Source: an uncultured Acidimicrobiaceae bacterium (GTDB lineage Bacteria > Actinomycetota > Acidimicrobiia > Spongiisociales > UBA5794). From it: a DNA stretch of 64,000 nt. A program made the position numbers and the translations under genes. The notes beneath the pieces were generated by a model that was given only the letters and a program-made list of their open reading frames with translations, made no database searches and was not told where the DNA came from. This document shows, piece after piece, positions 1 through 8,953 of this stretch; position 1 is the first letter of the stretch; the number at the start of each line of letters is the position of its first letter. Location: NCBI GenBank assembly GCA_947259365.1, contig CAMYMC010000001.1:115755-179754 (forward strand). Reading direction: 5' to 3'.

Positions 1-50
1 CGGGGGCGTCGGGCGTCCTCGTCCTGCCGATCGAACAGCTCATCCCGTGA
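1..50 (+). CDS. hisG: ATP phosphoribosyltransferase, C-terminal end only (HisG)
   Basis: Only the last 15 codons are in the window, ending in TGA at 48-50. In frame they read GASGVLVLPIEQLIP, which resembles the C-terminal beta strand and helix of short-form HisG (family pattern GA.GILVLPIEK). HisG commits PRPP and ATP to histidine synthesis. The stop overlaps the GTG start of hisD in a GTGA arrangement, as in the rest of this operon. The identification rests on a short tail plus strong context. Confidence 0.7.
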   Translation, partial: GASGVLVLPIEQLIP

Positions 51-1354
51 GCCCGGTGCGCCTGCGGACCGTTGAGCTGGCCAGGCTCTTCCCCAACGAG
101 CGGGATGCGCTGGTGCGCCGCTCCCCCGTTCCCGACGAGGCGACGAATCGGGACGCCGCCGCCATCGTCGAGGCCGTGCGCCACGGCGGCGACGCGGCGC
201 TCGTCGACGCCAACCGCGCCTACGGAGGGGGACGCACCCTCGGCAGGCTTCGCGTCCATCCATCCGAGCTCCATGCCGCCCTCGAGGCACTCGACCCCCG
301 GCTCGTGGACGCGCTCACGGACGCGGCGGCGCATCTGAGGGCGTGTCACAGGCCGCAACGGCCCGAGGACGAGACGATCCGGGTCGTCCCCGGTGTGACG
401 GTCGAGCGGCGCTGGTCCCCGCTGCGACGGGTCGGCGTCTACGTCCCGGGCGGCCGGGCGGCATACCCGTCTTCGCTGCTCATGGCGGTGATCCCGGCCC
501 GCGTCGCAGGCGTGGCCCAGATCGCGGTGGTGTCTCCGGCCGACGACGATGGCGAGATCGCCCCCGTGCTGGCAGCCGCCGCCGCGCTCATGGGCATCGA
601 CGAGTTCTACGCCACCGGCGGTGCCCAGGCCGTCGCCGCTCTCGCCCATGGGACGGAGACCATTCCGGCGGTGGACAAGATCGTCGGGCCCGGCAACGCC
701 TGGGTGACCGCGGCGAAGCTCGCGGTCTACGGTGACGCCGCCATCGATCTCCCCGCCGGGCCCAGCGAGGCGGTCGCTCTCGCCGACGGGACAGCCGACG
801 CCCGGTTCGTCGCCGCCGATCTCCTCTGCCAGGCCGAGCACGGCGCCGAGTCGCCGGCCGTCCTCGTCACCACCGACCGGGAGTTCGCAGACGCGGTCCT
901 CGCCGAGCTCGACACGCTGCTGCCGACGCTCGACCGTGAGCCGGTCCTGCGGGCCGCACTCGCCGACCACGGGCTCGTCGTCATCGCACCCCACCTGGAG
1001 GACGCAATCGCCTTCGTGAACGACTACGCCCCCGAGCACGTCGGCGTCGACACCGACGACGCCGAGAAGGTGGCGGCGGCGATCACGAACGCCGGCTCGG
1101 TGTTCGTCGGCCCCTGGTCGCCGCACTCGGCCGGCGATTACGCAACCGGCGGCAACCACATCCTCCCGACCGGGGGACTCGCCCGCACCCACGGACCCCT
1201 CTCGGTCGCGGACTTCGGCTCGTGGCGCCAGGTCCAGACGCTCGATCGAGAAGGCCTCTCGGCCCTGAGGAGCACCATCTCGCTCATCGCTGCGGCCGAG
1301 GGCCTCACCGCACACCGGCTCGCCGTCGACGTGCGCTTCGGGGAGGGCCGGTGA
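47..1354 (+). CDS. hisD: Histidinol dehydrogenase
   Basis: NAD-dependent, zinc-dependent cytosolic enzyme that oxidises L-histidinol to histidine in two steps, the last steps of the pathway. The product is 435 aa, the usual family length. Visible family motifs are GPGNAWV near residue 214, the zinc-region AEHGAES near 264, APEHV near 328 (catalytic Glu-His) and the SAGDYATGGNHILPT block near 360. The GTG start at 47 overlaps the hisG stop and matches the family N terminus. It overlaps hisC by 4 nt (GTGA), indicating translational coupling in a his operon. Confidence 0.97.
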   Translation: MSPVRLRTVELARLFPNERDALVRRSPVPDEATNRDAAAIVEAVRHGGDAALVDANRAYGGGRTLGRLRVHPSELHAALEALDPRLVDALTDAAAHLRACHRPQRPEDETIRVVPGVTVERRWSPLRRVGVYVPGGRAAYPSSLLMAVIPARVAGVAQIAVVSPADDDGEIAPVLAAAAALMGIDEFYATGGAQAVAALAHGTETIPAVDKIVGPGNAWVTAAKLAVYGDAAIDLPAGPSEAVALADGTADARFVAADLLCQAEHGAESPAVLVTTDREFADAVLAELDTLLPTLDREPVLRAALADHGLVVIAPHLEDAIAFVNDYAPEHVGVDTDDAEKVAAAITNAGSVFVGPWSPHSAGDYATGGNHILPTGGLARTHGPLSVADFGSWRQVQTLDREGLSALRSTISLIAAAEGLTAHRLAVDVRFGEGR

Positions 1355-2400
1355 CTCTGCCCCGCTACCAGTGGCAGCCGACGACGGCTGAGATCGCGGC
1401 GAGAGCGAGCATCGCCGCCGACGAGGTCATCAGGTTCGACCACAACACCTCACCCTTCCCGACCGAGTGGGCCGCCGGCGTCGCCGCCGACGTCGCCCGC
1501 GGCCTCAACGAGTATCCCGGGGCCAGCTACCTCCCGATCCGGGAGGCGGCCGCAGCGGCCTGCGGGCTCGACGTCGAGCACATCGTGCCCGGCGCCGGGG
1601 TCGACGAGTTGATCCTCCTGTGCGGGAGGGCCTTCCTCGGCCCCGGTCGTCGCGCCGTCGAGGTCACGCCGACGTATCCCCTATACCGGATCGCCACCGC
1701 CCAGGCGGGAGCCGGCCTCAGCACCGTCGCTGCCGGCCCGCCCGCATTCGAGTTCCCCGCAGCCGACGTCGTCGAGGCGGCCAGGGACGCCGACGTGCTG
1801 TGGCTCTGCGTGCCCAACAACCCGACGGGCACGACCGCCACCGCATCCGACGTCGCCGCGGCGGTGGCCGCCACCGACGGGATCGTCGTCGTCGACGCCG
1901 CGTACGCGGAGTTCACCGGCGACGACTGGAGCGGCGCCGTGGGCGCCCACCACAACGTCATCGTGCTCCGGACGCTGTCGAAGGCGTACGGACTCGCCGG
2001 GGCCCGCGTCGGCTTCGCCATGGCACATCCCTCGCTCATCGATCGCCTCGACGCCGTTCGCCCTCCCGGGTCGATCTCGTCGGTATCGGCCGACCTCGCC
2101 GTCGCCGCTCTCCGAGACCCCGAGCGCATGGGGGCCCACGTCGCCGAGCTCATCGCCGCACGCAACGACCTCATCGAGAAGCTCGAGTCGCTCGGCTGGG
2201 ATCCGTTGCCATCTCTGGCGAACTTCGTGCTCACCGACGTCGGCCCGGGCGCGCCCGGCCTCGCCGGCGCCCTCATGGACGACGGCCTCGTCGTGCGGAC
2301 CTTCCCGACGGGCCCACTCCAGAGCTACGTCCGGGTCACCGTGCGCACGCCGACCGAGCACGACCGCCTCATCGACGGGATCAGGAGGTACATGCGATGA
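1351..2400 (+). CDS. hisC: Histidinol-phosphate aminotransferase
   Basis: PLP-dependent fold-type I aminotransferase converting imidazole acetol-phosphate and glutamate to histidinol phosphate. The GTG at 1351 sits inside the GTGA overlap with hisD and gives 349 aa, the normal length. An open frame continues farther upstream but lies inside hisD, so the coupled GTG is preferred. NNPTG is near residue 155. The PLP-binding lysine lies in SKAYGLAGARVGF around residue 211. The stop overlaps the hisB ATG (ATGA). Confidence 0.96.
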   Translation: MTLPRYQWQPTTAEIAARASIAADEVIRFDHNTSPFPTEWAAGVAADVARGLNEYPGASYLPIREAAAAACGLDVEHIVPGAGVDELILLCGRAFLGPGRRAVEVTPTYPLYRIATAQAGAGLSTVAAGPPAFEFPAADVVEAARDADVLWLCVPNNPTGTTATASDVAAAVAATDGIVVVDAAYAEFTGDDWSGAVGAHHNVIVLRTLSKAYGLAGARVGFAMAHPSLIDRLDAVRPPGSISSVSADLAVAALRDPERMGAHVAELIAARNDLIEKLESLGWDPLPSLANFVLTDVGPGAPGLAGALMDDGLVVRTFPTGPLQSYVRVTVRTPTEHDRLIDGIRRYMR

Positions 2401-2981
2401 CGAGAAGCTCCGACGTGAGCCGCAAGACCCTCGAGACCGACGTTCGCGTGTCGCTGCGGATCGAAGGCTCCGGCCTCGGGCGCATCACGACCGGCGTGGG
2501 CTTCTTCGACCACCTCCTCACCAGCCTCGCCCACCACGGACTGTTCGACATCGACGTCGAGACCACGGGTGATCTCGACGTCGACGATCACCACACCGTC
2601 GAGGACACCGCCCTCGCCCTCGGTCAGGCCTTCGGCGAGGCGCTGGGTGATCGCTCGGGCATGTCGCGCTACGGCGACGCCGCGGTGCCGATGGACGAGG
2701 CGCTCGCCACCGCCGTCGTGGACGCCGGGGGACGCCCCTACGCGGTCGTGGAGCTGGCGTTCGCGTCGGAGCGGATCGGGGCGCTCACCACCCAGATGAT
2801 CCCGCACGCCGTCGAGGCTCTTGCCCGCACTGCCGGGTTCACGATCCACCTCACCGCGTCGGGGCGTAACGACCATCACGTCGCCGAGGCGGCGTTCAAA
2901 GCCCTCGGTCGAGCGCTGCGCGCCGCGGTGGCACTCGATCCGGACCGGGATGGGGTGCCGTCGACGAAGGGCCGGACGTGA
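2397..2981 (+). CDS. hisB: Imidazoleglycerol-phosphate dehydratase
   Basis: Manganese-dependent dehydratase making imidazole acetol-phosphate. The product is 194 aa, i.e. the monofunctional dehydratase without the phosphatase domain found in enterobacterial HisB, so histidinol phosphatase must be encoded elsewhere. The two metal-binding His clusters are visible: DHHTVEDTA near residue 62 and GRNDHHVAEAAFKA near 155. The ATG at 2397 lies in an ATGA overlap with hisC and is preceded by AGGAGG at 2384-2389. The 3' end overlaps hisH. Confidence 0.97.
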   Translation: MTRSSDVSRKTLETDVRVSLRIEGSGLGRITTGVGFFDHLLTSLAHHGLFDIDVETTGDLDVDDHHTVEDTALALGQAFGEALGDRSGMSRYGDAAVPMDEALATAVVDAGGRPYAVVELAFASERIGALTTQMIPHAVEALARTAGFTIHLTASGRNDHHVAEAAFKALGRALRAAVALDPDRDGVPSTKGRT

Positions 2982-3610
2982 CGCGCGTCGCGATCGTCGA
3001 CCACGGTGCGGGCAATCTCGTCTCCATCGCCCAGGGCCTCCGCCGCGCCGGAGGCGACGTCTTCGTCACATCGTCGCCGGCGGACCTCGACGAGGCCGAC
3101 GGCGTCGTTCTTCCCGGCGTCGGCACCACCGGAGCTGCCATGCGGCGCCTCGCCCGATCCGGCCTCGTCGACCCGCTCCGCCGCTTCGAGGGACCGCTCC
3201 TCGGCATCTGCGTCGGGCTCCAGCTCTTCTTCGAGAGCTCCGAAGAGGACGACGGCGGGCCCGGTCTCGCGCTCATCGAAGGAACGGTCCGCCGGCTTCG
3301 CGGTGCCCCGCTGCTGCCCCACATCGGGTGGAACGACGTTGCGGTGCACCCCGACCCGGTCTTCGACGGTCTCGGCTTCGACCGGGACGGTGGGGCTCCG
3401 ACGTTCTACTTCGTGCACAGCTTCGCCCCGGTCCCGGCCGACGAAGGCGTCGTCATCGGTACGACCGACTACGGGGGCCGCTTCGTCGCTGCTGCCAGGA
3501 GCGGCAACCTGGTCGGGGTGCAGTTCCACCCGGAGCGATCCGGTGCCGGAGGGCTCCGGGTCTTGTCGAACTTCGTGACATCGTGCCGGGAGGCGTCCCG
3601 TGCTGCGTAG
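2978..3610 (+). CDS. hisH: Imidazole glycerol phosphate synthase, glutaminase subunit
   Basis: Class I glutamine amidotransferase subunit that supplies ammonia to HisF. The product is 210 aa. The nucleophile is the Cys in [11 protein letters not shown] (about C78), and the His-Glu pair is in FHPERSG (about H184 and E186). The GTG start at 2978 overlaps the hisB stop (GTGA). Its end overlaps hisF by 11 nt, so no hisA/priA lies between hisH and hisF, where actinobacteria commonly carry it. Confidence 0.96.
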   Translation: MTRVAIVDHGAGNLVSIAQGLRRAGGDVFVTSSPADLDEADGVVLPGVGTTGAAMRRLARSGLVDPLRRFEGPLLGICVGLQLFFESSEEDDGGPGLALIEGTVRRLRGAPLLPHIGWNDVAVHPDPVFDGLGFDRDGGAPTFYFVHSFAPVPADEGVVIGTTDYGGRFVAAARSGNLVGVQFHPERSGAGGLRVLSNFVTSCREASRAA

Positions 3611-4373
3611 ACGGGTCATCCCCTGTCTCGACGTGACCTCAGGGCGGGTGGTCAAGGGCGTGCGGTTCGTCGATCTCACCGACGAGGGCGACCCGGTCGA
3701 GCTGGCGGCGCGTTACGTGGCCGAAGGCGCGGACGAGATCTGCTTCCTCGACATCACCGCGTCGAGCGACGGTCGGGAGACGATGCTCGAGGTGGTCCGC
3801 AGCACCGCCGAGCACGTGTTCGTCCCCCTCACCGTCGGCGGCGGCGTCCGCTCGGTCGACGACATGCGGGCGGCGTTGCGGGCGGGCGCGGACAAGGTGA
3901 CGGTCAACACAGCCGCCGTCGAGCGGCCGGAACTCATCTCGGAATGCGCCCGGGCATTCGGTACCCAGTGCGTCGTCCTCGCCATCGATGCGAAGCGGAG
4001 GAACGGACGTCCTCCCTGGGAGGTCCACACGTACGGCGGACGGACACCTACCGGACGTGACGCGGTGCGTTGGGCGGCGGAGGGGGCCGACCGTGGCGCC
4101 GGAGAGATCCTCCTCACGTCGATGGACCGCGACGGCACGAAGGCGGGTTACGACCTCGAGCTGCTCGAGGCGGTCCGGACCGCGGTGACCGTGCCCGTCA
4201 TCGCATCCGGCGGCGCCGGCACGATCGCCCACTGCGTCGATGCCCTCGGTCCGGGCCGGGCCGACGCCGTCCTCGCCGCGTCGATCTTCCACCGCGGCGA
4301 GATCGAGATCGTGGACCTCAAAGCAGGGCTCGCTGCGTCCGGCATCCCGGTGCGGGCGGGAGCCCGGTCATGA
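3600..4373 (+). CDS. hisF: Imidazole glycerol phosphate synthase, cyclase subunit
   Basis: TIM-barrel cyclase producing IGP and AICAR from PRFAR with ammonia from HisH. The product is 257 aa from a GTG start at 3600 inside the hisH 3' end. The N-terminal catalytic aspartate is in VIPCLDV (D11). The second is in VLAIDAKR near residue 130. Phosphate-binding GGGVRS and ASGGAGT motifs are present. The stop overlaps the next gene (ATGA). The sequence is HisF rather than HisA/PriA, judged from VIPCLDV and the following VVKGVRF. Confidence 0.96.
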   Translation: MLRRRVIPCLDVTSGRVVKGVRFVDLTDEGDPVELAARYVAEGADEICFLDITASSDGRETMLEVVRSTAEHVFVPLTVGGGVRSVDDMRAALRAGADKVTVNTAAVERPELISECARAFGTQCVVLAIDAKRRNGRPPWEVHTYGGRTPTGRDAVRWAAEGADRGAGEILLTSMDRDGTKAGYDLELLEAVRTAVTVPVIASGGAGTIAHCVDALGPGRADAVLAASIFHRGEIEIVDLKAGLAASGIPVRAGARS

Positions 4374-4981
4374 GCGTCGACGACATCCGTTTCGACGACT
4401 CCGGCCTCGTTCCGGGGATCGTCCAGGACGCCGTGACCCGACGGGTCCTCATGCTCGGCTACCTGACCGCCGAGAGCCTCCGCGCCACGCTCGACACCGG
4501 GGTCGTCACCTTCTGGAGCCGATCCCGCAACACGCTGTGGCAGAAGGGCGAGACATCCGGCAACACGTTCCGACTCGTCGACATCCGCCCGGACTGCGAC
4601 GGGGATGCCCTACTCATCCTCGCCGAGCCGGCGGGCCCGGCGTGTCACACCGGCGGTGCGTCCTGTTTCGAGGACCACCCCGACCAGGGGTTCGCCTGGC
4701 TCGAGCAACTGTGGGACGCGATCGCGGCCCGCGCCATCGACCGCCCGGCCGGGTCGTACACCGCGGCCCTCGTCGCCGGAGGCGTCGACGCCGCCGGGCG
4801 CAAGGTCATGGAGGAGGCGACCGAGGTGTTGCTCGCCGCGAGGGACCACGATGCCGGAGGCGACCCCGTCCGGGTTGCCGAAGAGGCCGCCGACCTCGTG
4901 TACCACCTCCTCGCACTGCTCGCCGAGCGGGGACTCGAGCCATCGGCGACCATCACCGTCCTTCGCGACCGGGCACGGTGA
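4370..4981 (+). CDS. hisI: Bifunctional phosphoribosyl-AMP cyclohydrolase / phosphoribosyl-ATP pyrophosphatase
   Basis: A fused HisI-HisE protein of 203 aa that performs steps two and three of histidine synthesis. The N-terminal half (about 1-105) is the zinc cyclohydrolase, with [17 protein letters not shown] and the Cys ligands in ACHTGGASC near residue 92. The C-terminal half (about 118-203) is the MazG-like pyrophosphohydrolase, with the acidic [10 protein letters not shown] and [11 protein letters not shown] helices. The ATG at 4370 overlaps the hisF stop. It is the last his gene visible here. Confidence 0.95.
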   Translation: MSVDDIRFDDSGLVPGIVQDAVTRRVLMLGYLTAESLRATLDTGVVTFWSRSRNTLWQKGETSGNTFRLVDIRPDCDGDALLILAEPAGPACHTGGASCFEDHPDQGFAWLEQLWDAIAARAIDRPAGSYTAALVAGGVDAAGRKVMEEATEVLLAARDHDAGGDPVRVAEEAADLVYHLLALLAERGLEPSATITVLRDRAR

Positions 4982-5046
4982 TGGCGGGCCCTACGCCGGC
5001 CGGCCATAGACTCCTCGAACGCAATGACCGATCCGACCCGCCCGGC

Positions 5047-5562
5047 ATGATGCCCCGACGACGCACCTCGAAGGCGTTGCCGGCACTCGTCGCCCTCGCG
5101 TTGCTCGCCGCCGCCTGCGGCAGGGCCACCGTCGATGCCAGCGGCATCCCGGAGCTCCCGGAGACGACACCCGAGGCAGTCGGCGAGCTCCTCGCCGCCT
5201 CCGATGTGCCGGTCGCCCTCAACGTCTGGGCGTCCTGGTGCATCCCGTGCCGCTCCGAGGCGCCGCTGCTCGATCGCGCCTCGTCCGAGTTCGGCGACCG
5301 GATCAGGTTCGTCGGCGTCAACGTGCGCGACAGTCAGACCGGTGCCCGTGAGTTCATCGCCGAGTTCTTCCCCGATGCCGCCATCGAGCACCTCTACGAC
5401 AGGGATGGCCGGGTCCCCGTCGCCCTCGGTGGGGGCACCTGGGTACCGTTGACGATCTTCTTCGCCCCCAACGGCGAGGAGGTCGACCGCCACTTCGGGG
5501 TCATCGACGAGCGCACCCTCGCGCTCCAGATCGACGAGCTGCTCGCTCGCTCCGGAATCTGA
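5047..5562 (+). CDS. TlpA/ResA-like thioredoxin-fold lipoprotein with WCIPC motif
   Basis: A membrane-anchored, extracytoplasmic thiol-disulfide oxidoreductase of the TlpA/ResA type. A lipobox ends at C24 (LLAAAC-G) after a basic N terminus. The thioredoxin fold follows, with W64-C65-I-P-C68 and a late TWVPLT cis-proline segment. The ATG at 5047 gives a good signal peptide; an ATG at 4981 overlapping hisIE would add 22 residues before it. The length is 171 aa. It is followed after 1 nt by an Lgt-like gene. It is a Cys-containing relative of the UGA-containing gene at 18423-18956 and so useful for aligning the active site. Confidence 0.88.
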   Translation: MMPRRRTSKALPALVALALLAAACGRATVDASGIPELPETTPEAVGELLAASDVPVALNVWASWCIPCRSEAPLLDRASSEFGDRIRFVGVNVRDSQTGAREFIAEFFPDAAIEHLYDRDGRVPVALGGGTWVPLTIFFAPNGEEVDRHFGVIDERTLALQIDELLARSGI

Positions 5563-5563
5563 C

Positions 5564-6253
5564 GTGGAGTTCACCCTCCTCGGTGCCGCGTTCGTCGGGG
5601 TGGTCGGCGTCTACGCCATGTTGTGGTGGGAGGCGCGGCGCGGCAACGCCGCCGAGTGCTCGAAGGACCTGTGGGACGTCGCCCTCGGTGCGATGGTCGT
5701 CGGTGTCGCCGTCGGCAGACTGGCGGCGATGATCGGCGACGGGGTCAATCCCGTCGCCAACCCCGCCGACATCCTCCTCGTCAGGGCCGGGGTCGCCGCC
5801 GGTCCGGCTGCGGTGGCCGCACTCGCCTGGGTTGCCTGGGTGGGACGGCGTGAGCTGATCCCCGTAGCCGACGGTCTCGCCGCAGCCGCTCTGACCGGGC
5901 TCGCCGGCTGGCACGGCGGCTGCCTCGCTCGGGACGCATGCCTCGGCAGCCCATCCACCTTGCCCTGGGCCTGGGCCCAGGAGGGATCGACCGTCACCCG
6001 GCACCCGGTGGAGCTGTATGCCGCCGTTGCGCTGCTGGCTGCTGGGTTCGTCATCGCCGTGTGGCGGATGAGGCGGATACCGCCGGGAGCTGCAGCCGGG
6101 ATCGCCCTGGCGATGGCGGGTGGCGTTCGTCTCGTCACCGAGCCGCTCCGGCCGTCGCTCTCCGGTGGACCCGTCGGCTGGTACGTCGCCGCGCTTGCGG
6201 CCGGACTGCTCCTCGTCGCCCTCGCGGCACGCCGGGCCGCCGCACCGGGCTGA
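5564..6253 (+). CDS. Lgt-like (prolipoprotein diacylglyceryl transferase family) membrane protein, degenerate
   Basis: A 229-aa polytopic membrane protein with about six or seven hydrophobic segments. The C-terminal half resembles Lgt: an LPW segment followed by RHPVELYAA (Lgt has RHPSQLYEA), then GGVRLVTEPLR, matching the Lgt pattern in which R239 and E243 (E. coli numbering) are functional. The central Lgt signature (GRxGNFxNGE) is replaced by a divergent GLAGWHGG stretch, so normal diacylglyceryl transfer is doubtful. The GTG start follows the thioredoxin-like lipoprotein stop by one base, so the two are likely co-transcribed. I read it as an Lgt paralogue of unknown function. Confidence 0.7.
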   Translation: MEFTLLGAAFVGVVGVYAMLWWEARRGNAAECSKDLWDVALGAMVVGVAVGRLAAMIGDGVNPVANPADILLVRAGVAAGPAAVAALAWVAWVGRRELIPVADGLAAAALTGLAGWHGGCLARDACLGSPSTLPWAWAQEGSTVTRHPVELYAAVALLAAGFVIAVWRMRRIPPGAAAGIALAMAGGVRLVTEPLRPSLSGGPVGWYVAALAAGLLLVALAARRAAAPG

Positions 6254-6256
6254 CGA

Positions 6257-8953
6257 TCAGCGGCGCCGTCTCCGCAGCAGACGCCCGAGCGTCTCCTCTT
6301 CGGGATGGATCTCTCGTGCCTGGTCTGGCTTGATGTCTCCGGCGTCGTCCGTGGCGATGGCCTCGACCGCCTCCCGCCCGGCCGGGCTCAGCTGCTCCCG
6401 CCACACCTCGAGGTCCCCTCGGGTGACAACGAGCCTGCGCAGGGCGACGTCGAGGAGGAAGAGGGCGAGCGCCACCGCCACCAAGAACGGCCAGACGTCG
6501 CGCTCCGCCGCTCCAACCGCCGGGGCCGGGTCGTAGAACGCGGCCAGGTCGGGCCCGACCCGCCCCCCGGTGAGCTCAGCGATATCCGGAGCGAGCTGGG
6601 GGTCCGGTTCACGGAATGCGAACTCGTCGGCGTAGCCGGCGACGATGCCCGAGCTGCCGGACGCGAGCGTCCCCGAAGCGTCCTCGACCCTCACCGCAAC
6701 CCAGTAGGCGCCCTCCGCGGCGACGGGCACACGGGTCTGGAACCCGGTCTCTCCGACCCGCTGCATCGGGATCATCGCCACGCTGCCTCCCGAGTCGCGG
6801 ATCTGGGCGACGGCGACGGCGTCGAGGGGCACCGCGGCCTCGAAGTCGATCTCCAGCGATCCGCCGTCGAGCCTCACTTCCGGCGGCGTCTCCCGGCCCG
6901 GGGGGAGCACATCGCCGACGACCCGGCCCCAGAAGTCCACGAAGCCCTCCCACGGCACCCAGTCGCTCGCCCAACGCGCCGTGGCGTCCGACGTCCACAC
7001 GGTGGCTCGGCCGAGCCCGCGCTGCCAGGTGGCGAGGAGCGGGTCGCCCGGGCCGAGTTCGAGAGGCATGAGGGCCGTGTCCTTGGCCCGGGTGAGGACG
7101 TAGCCCCGCAGCGGCGGCGCCGAGCTGAGACCTGCGGTCACCTGGGAGGCGGCGCCGAGCGCGGGCACGAACGCGCCTTCAGCGATGAGGGGGCGCGCCA
7201 CGCGCAGGGTCTCTTCGACGAAGATCTCGGGCACGGCCTCGAGATCACGTCCGGGGTAGAACTGGCCACCACCGAGCGCCGCCATCCTCCGCAGCGTCTC
7301 CCCGGAACCCTCCCCGGTGCCGAGCACCGACAGGGTGACGCCCTCGGCCGCGATGTCCTGGGCGACCTGGAGCAGCCCGGGGTCGTCACCCCATCCGTCG
7401 GTGAAGAGCACGATGTGACGGATCTCCTCGGGCGCCTCGCGCAACGCGTCGAGCGCCTCGGCGAGCGCCGGCGAGATCTCGGTGTCCCCCTGCGGGGTGA
7501 GGCTGTTGAGCGCTTCGGCGATAGCGCCGGCCGCGGGCTTCTCCGCGAGCGGCAGCGCCCATCTCGTCCCCGAGGTGAACGCGAGCACGCCGACCCGGTC
7601 GGTCGGCTGCAGCGCGTCGATCGCCAGCCCGGCGCCGGCCCGCGAGATGTCGGTCTTGTTGACGCCGCCCGGCTCGGCGATGCCCCGGTCCTCGCCGCCG
7701 CAATGGCAGTCGGCCATCGAGCCCGACGTGTCGATGACGAGGACCTCGGCGACGGGCTGGCGGCGGATGAGATCGTCCGGGTCCGACGTGACGGGGAGCA
7801 GGTCTTCGAGGGCGCTGTCCTGGTACCCGCCGAGCCCGAAGGACCGATCGCCGCCGACGACGACGAGACCACGGCCCAGCTCCTCGACAAAGCCGGCGAG
7901 ATCGTCCGAGGACTCGGGCCGGGGAGCGGGGAGGTTGACGAGGACGACGGCGTCGTACACGAGGAGCTCTTCGGCCGAGGGCACGGTCACGAGCCGGTCG
8001 ACGACCATGCCCCCCGCGTCGAGAGCCCGCTCCAGTTCTGCCCCCTCGTCGACGGTGCCCTCGACGAGGGCGACCCGGGCGGGCCCGAGGACGGCAACGA
8101 GCGCCTCACCGGTGTCGTTCTCCTCGATCTGGTCGAACGACGCGTCGACCTGCGCCCGGATGCGCAATGCGCCCGGCTCGATCGCCGGGATTTCGGCCCG
8201 AACCCGGTTGGCCCCGACGTCGAGGTCGACGAGGAACACGGCTTCGGTGTCGCCGGCGGAGATCGTCACCGTGGCGGGCCCGGCGGCGGTGGCTTGGACG
8301 ACCGCCTCCACGGGCACGAGGTCGCCGCGGCGAGCCGTCACCGGCGCGTCCACCCTGGTGACGAGTGCGTCGTTGCTCCTTCCCGTCTCGAGGATCACGA
8401 CATCGACGGCGATGCCGGCATCCGCGAGCTCTCGGGCGGCCGCCCGGGCATCGCCCTCCGTCTCCACAGCGTCGGTGACGACGACGATCCGGCGCGATCC
8501 CTCCGTCGGCAGCACCGCGGCGGCGCCCCGCAACGCGGCGGCGATGTCGGTGGCGCTCGGGTCGATCACGGTGCGCACGGTGTCGAAGCTCCGCCCCGTG
8601 GCGAGCGCGGCGTCGAGGCGGAGATCACCGCCGAACACGGCGACGGCGGTCTGATCCTGAGGCCCTGCGGTGCCGATCGCATCCACGACGAGGCGCTCCT
8701 GAGCGTCACGCGCCGGCCCGGTCACCGACGCGGAGCGGTCGAGGAGGAAGAGAACCGACTTCTGCGGGGACGGGCGGATGACGAGCGGCTGGGCGAGGGC
8801 GAGGACGACCAGGAGCACGCCGCCGATCCTGAGGCCGACGGCGACCCTGTGCTGACGATAGGGAACGGCACGCCGTCCGGAGCGGGCGACGAGAACCACG
8901 AGAGCGATCGCAGGCGGCGCCGCCAGCAGCCACCACGGTGCCTCGAACGTCAT
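6257..8953 (-). CDS. Large VWA-domain membrane protein (BatA/GATase1-like)
   Basis: An 898-aa protein with hydrophobic segments near residues 5-23 and 42-60 and again near the C terminus. A first von Willebrand A-like region begins at LLDRSASV (D72). A central region with FVEELGRGLVVVGGDRSFG resembles the glutamine-amidotransferase-like insert of this family. A complete MIDAS motif, IDTSGSM, follows near residue 406. The ATG at 8953 overlaps the upstream gene stop (ATGA). It is the last gene of the minus-strand MoxR/DUF58/VWA operon, and such clusters are usually linked to envelope or metal-dependent complex assembly. The substrate is unknown. Confidence 0.82.
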   Translation of the reverse strand: MTFEAPWWLLAAPPAIALVVLVARSGRRAVPYRQHRVAVGLRIGGVLLVVLALAQPLVIRPSPQKSVLFLLDRSASVTGPARDAQERLVVDAIGTAGPQDQTAVAVFGGDLRLDAALATGRSFDTVRTVIDPSATDIAAALRGAAAVLPTEGSRRIVVVTDAVETEGDARAAARELADAGIAVDVVILETGRSNDALVTRVDAPVTARRGDLVPVEAVVQATAAGPATVTISAGDTEAVFLVDLDVGANRVRAEIPAIEPGALRIRAQVDASFDQIEENDTGEALVAVLGPARVALVEGTVDEGAELERALDAGGMVVDRLVTVPSAEELLVYDAVVLVNLPAPRPESSDDLAGFVEELGRGLVVVGGDRSFGLGGYQDSALEDLLPVTSDPDDLIRRQPVAEVLVIDTSGSMADCHCGGEDRGIAEPGGVNKTDISRAGAGLAIDALQPTDRVGVLAFTSGTRWALPLAEKPAAGAIAEALNSLTPQGDTEISPALAEALDALREAPEEIRHIVLFTDGWGDDPGLLQVAQDIAAEGVTLSVLGTGEGSGETLRRMAALGGGQFYPGRDLEAVPEIFVEETLRVARPLIAEGAFVPALGAASQVTAGLSSAPPLRGYVLTRAKDTALMPLELGPGDPLLATWQRGLGRATVWTSDATARWASDWVPWEGFVDFWGRVVGDVLPPGRETPPEVRLDGGSLEIDFEAAVPLDAVAVAQIRDSGGSVAMIPMQRVGETGFQTRVPVAAEGAYWVAVRVEDASGTLASGSSGIVAGYADEFAFREPDPQLAPDIAELTGGRVGPDLAAFYDPAPAVGAAERDVWPFLVAVALALFLLDVALRRLVVTRGDLEVWREQLSPAGREAVEAIATDDAGDIKPDQAREIHPEEETLGRLLRRRRR

